This document shows positions 4,672 to 5,170 of a stretch of 5,170 nucleotides of DNA, in pieces. A model generated the notes under the pieces. It did not search any database. It was not told where the DNA came from and was given only the letters and a program-made list of their open reading frames with translations. Every line of letters starts with the position of its first letter. The first letter of the stretch is position 1. Where the stretch lies: positions 1 through 5,170 of the forward strand of contig CANGQE010000111.1 in NCBI GenBank assembly GCA_947455845.1, written 5' to 3'. Source of the stretch: Rickettsiales bacterium. Its GTDB lineage: Bacteria; Pseudomonadota; Alphaproteobacteria; Rickettsiales; UBA1997. Position numbers and translations under genes: made by a program.

Positions 4672-5170
4672 TCACCCCTTAAACGCCGGATTAAACCACG
4701 ACATCATTGTATCCCCATCAAGATCACCCTTGGCATCCAAAATTCGGTTCCGACAAATTCCTTCAATTACAAAACCTAAAGATTGGTAAAGACTAATTCC
4801 ACGTGGATTGCTCTGGCGACAAAAAAGTTCGACTCGGGCGATTTCTCGGTGGTGGGTTTGGATTTCGGTAAGTAGGTGCGAGAAAATTTTACGGCCCAAG
4901 CCTTGGCCTTGAAAGTCAGGGTGAACTACTAAAGTTAGATTGGCCAAAGTGTGCTTAAAGCAGACGGGTTCGTATTTGTAGCAGTGGATTTCAGCGATTA
5001 GCTTTTGGTTATTTTCGATTACGAAGATTAGGCCGTTTTTTAGGGCGGGTTTTAGGAAGTTGGTGATTGTCTTTTTGGTGATTTCACGAGGGGTGCGGGC
5101 AATTCCGTTAGGGGTTTGAGCAGCGGCGCGGTGAAGGATTAGAAGTTTGGGGATGTCGGCTAGGTTGGCA
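4672..5170 (-). CDS. GNAT-family N-acetyltransferase, 5' end outside the window
   Basis: An open frame on the minus strand runs from the TGA at 4672 to the right edge without a stop, giving at least 165 residues; the N-terminus is missing. It belongs to the GNAT fold, which transfers acetyl from acetyl-CoA to an amine. The motif A strand and pyrophosphate loop are clear: ANLTLVVHPDFQGQGLGRK, with the Q-x-x-G-x-G signature QGQGLG at 4911-4894. The motif B region RVELFCRQSNPRGISLYQSLGFVIEG follows, including the usual N-x-x-G-x-x-L-Y-x-x-x-GF. The part before this reads ADIPKLLILHRAAAQTPNGIAR and then FVIENNQKLIAEIHCYKYEP, which fits the first GNAT helices and strands. A TTG at 4947 is in frame but would delete half the domain, so it is not the start. 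The substrate cannot be assigned. It is convergent with the BioH-like gene and unlikely to be linked to it functionally. Confidence 0.9.
   Translation of the reverse strand, partial: ANLADIPKLLILHRAAAQTPNGIARTPREITKKTITNFLKPALKNGLIFVIENNQKLIAEIHCYKYEPVCFKHTLANLTLVVHPDFQGQGLGRKIFSHLLTEIQTHHREIARVELFCRQSNPRGISLYQSLGFVIEGICRNRILDAKGDLDGDTMMSWFNPAFKG

Overview
The window comes from a moderately AT-rich bacterial chromosome, most likely an alphaproteobacterium. The lineage call rests on protein character recalled from memory. The glutamyl-tRNA synthetase has the 'GltX2' look of Alphaproteobacteria (HVGN and KISKR signatures, no zinc-binding cysteine cluster, C-terminal MPIRLALTG-KEHGPEL block). 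The M23 peptidase carries an N-terminal cytoplasmic/TM segment of the kind seen in alphaproteobacterial M23 proteins and sits directly upstream of a bactofilin gene. Four of the six genes have no recognisable Shine-Dalgarno sequence. No rRNA, tRNA, CRISPR array, transposase or phage gene is visible.

Layout, left to right. Positions 1-199 are a non-coding leader with a 14-bp inverted repeat (1-43) and a second short palindromic segment (48-80), followed by a possible promoter for gltX. gltX (200-1537, +) is complete. The 179-bp gap after it (1538-1716) is mostly one inverted-repeat element (1562-1692) with 22-bp arms and nested hairpins. It separates the convergent gltX and bactofilin genes. 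The bactofilin (1717-2133, -) and the membrane-anchored M23 endopeptidase (2120-3370, -) overlap by 14 bp and form a morphogenesis operon transcribed leftwards. A divergent regulatory region (3371-3615) holds candidate promoters in both directions and a pair of overlapping, mutually exclusive hairpins in the peptidase leader. Rightwards lie rpmE (bL31, 3616-3900) and a BioH-like alpha/beta hydrolase (3904-4638). These two are in the same reading frame, separated only by a UAG stop and one codon. A weak intrinsic terminator follows. A GNAT acetyltransferase on the minus strand (4672 to beyond 5170) is cut by the window edge.

Functionally the window mixes housekeeping translation (gltX, rpmE), probable biotin precursor synthesis (bioH-like) and cell-shape control. 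In the last group the bactofilin is expected to polymerise on the inner face of the membrane and position the periplasmic M23 peptidase. I see no clearly new multi-gene system. The points most worth checking are the in-frame rpmE/UAG/TTG/bioH junction, the inverted-repeat element at 1562-1692, the alternative bactofilin start, and the alternative leader hairpins of the peptidase operon.
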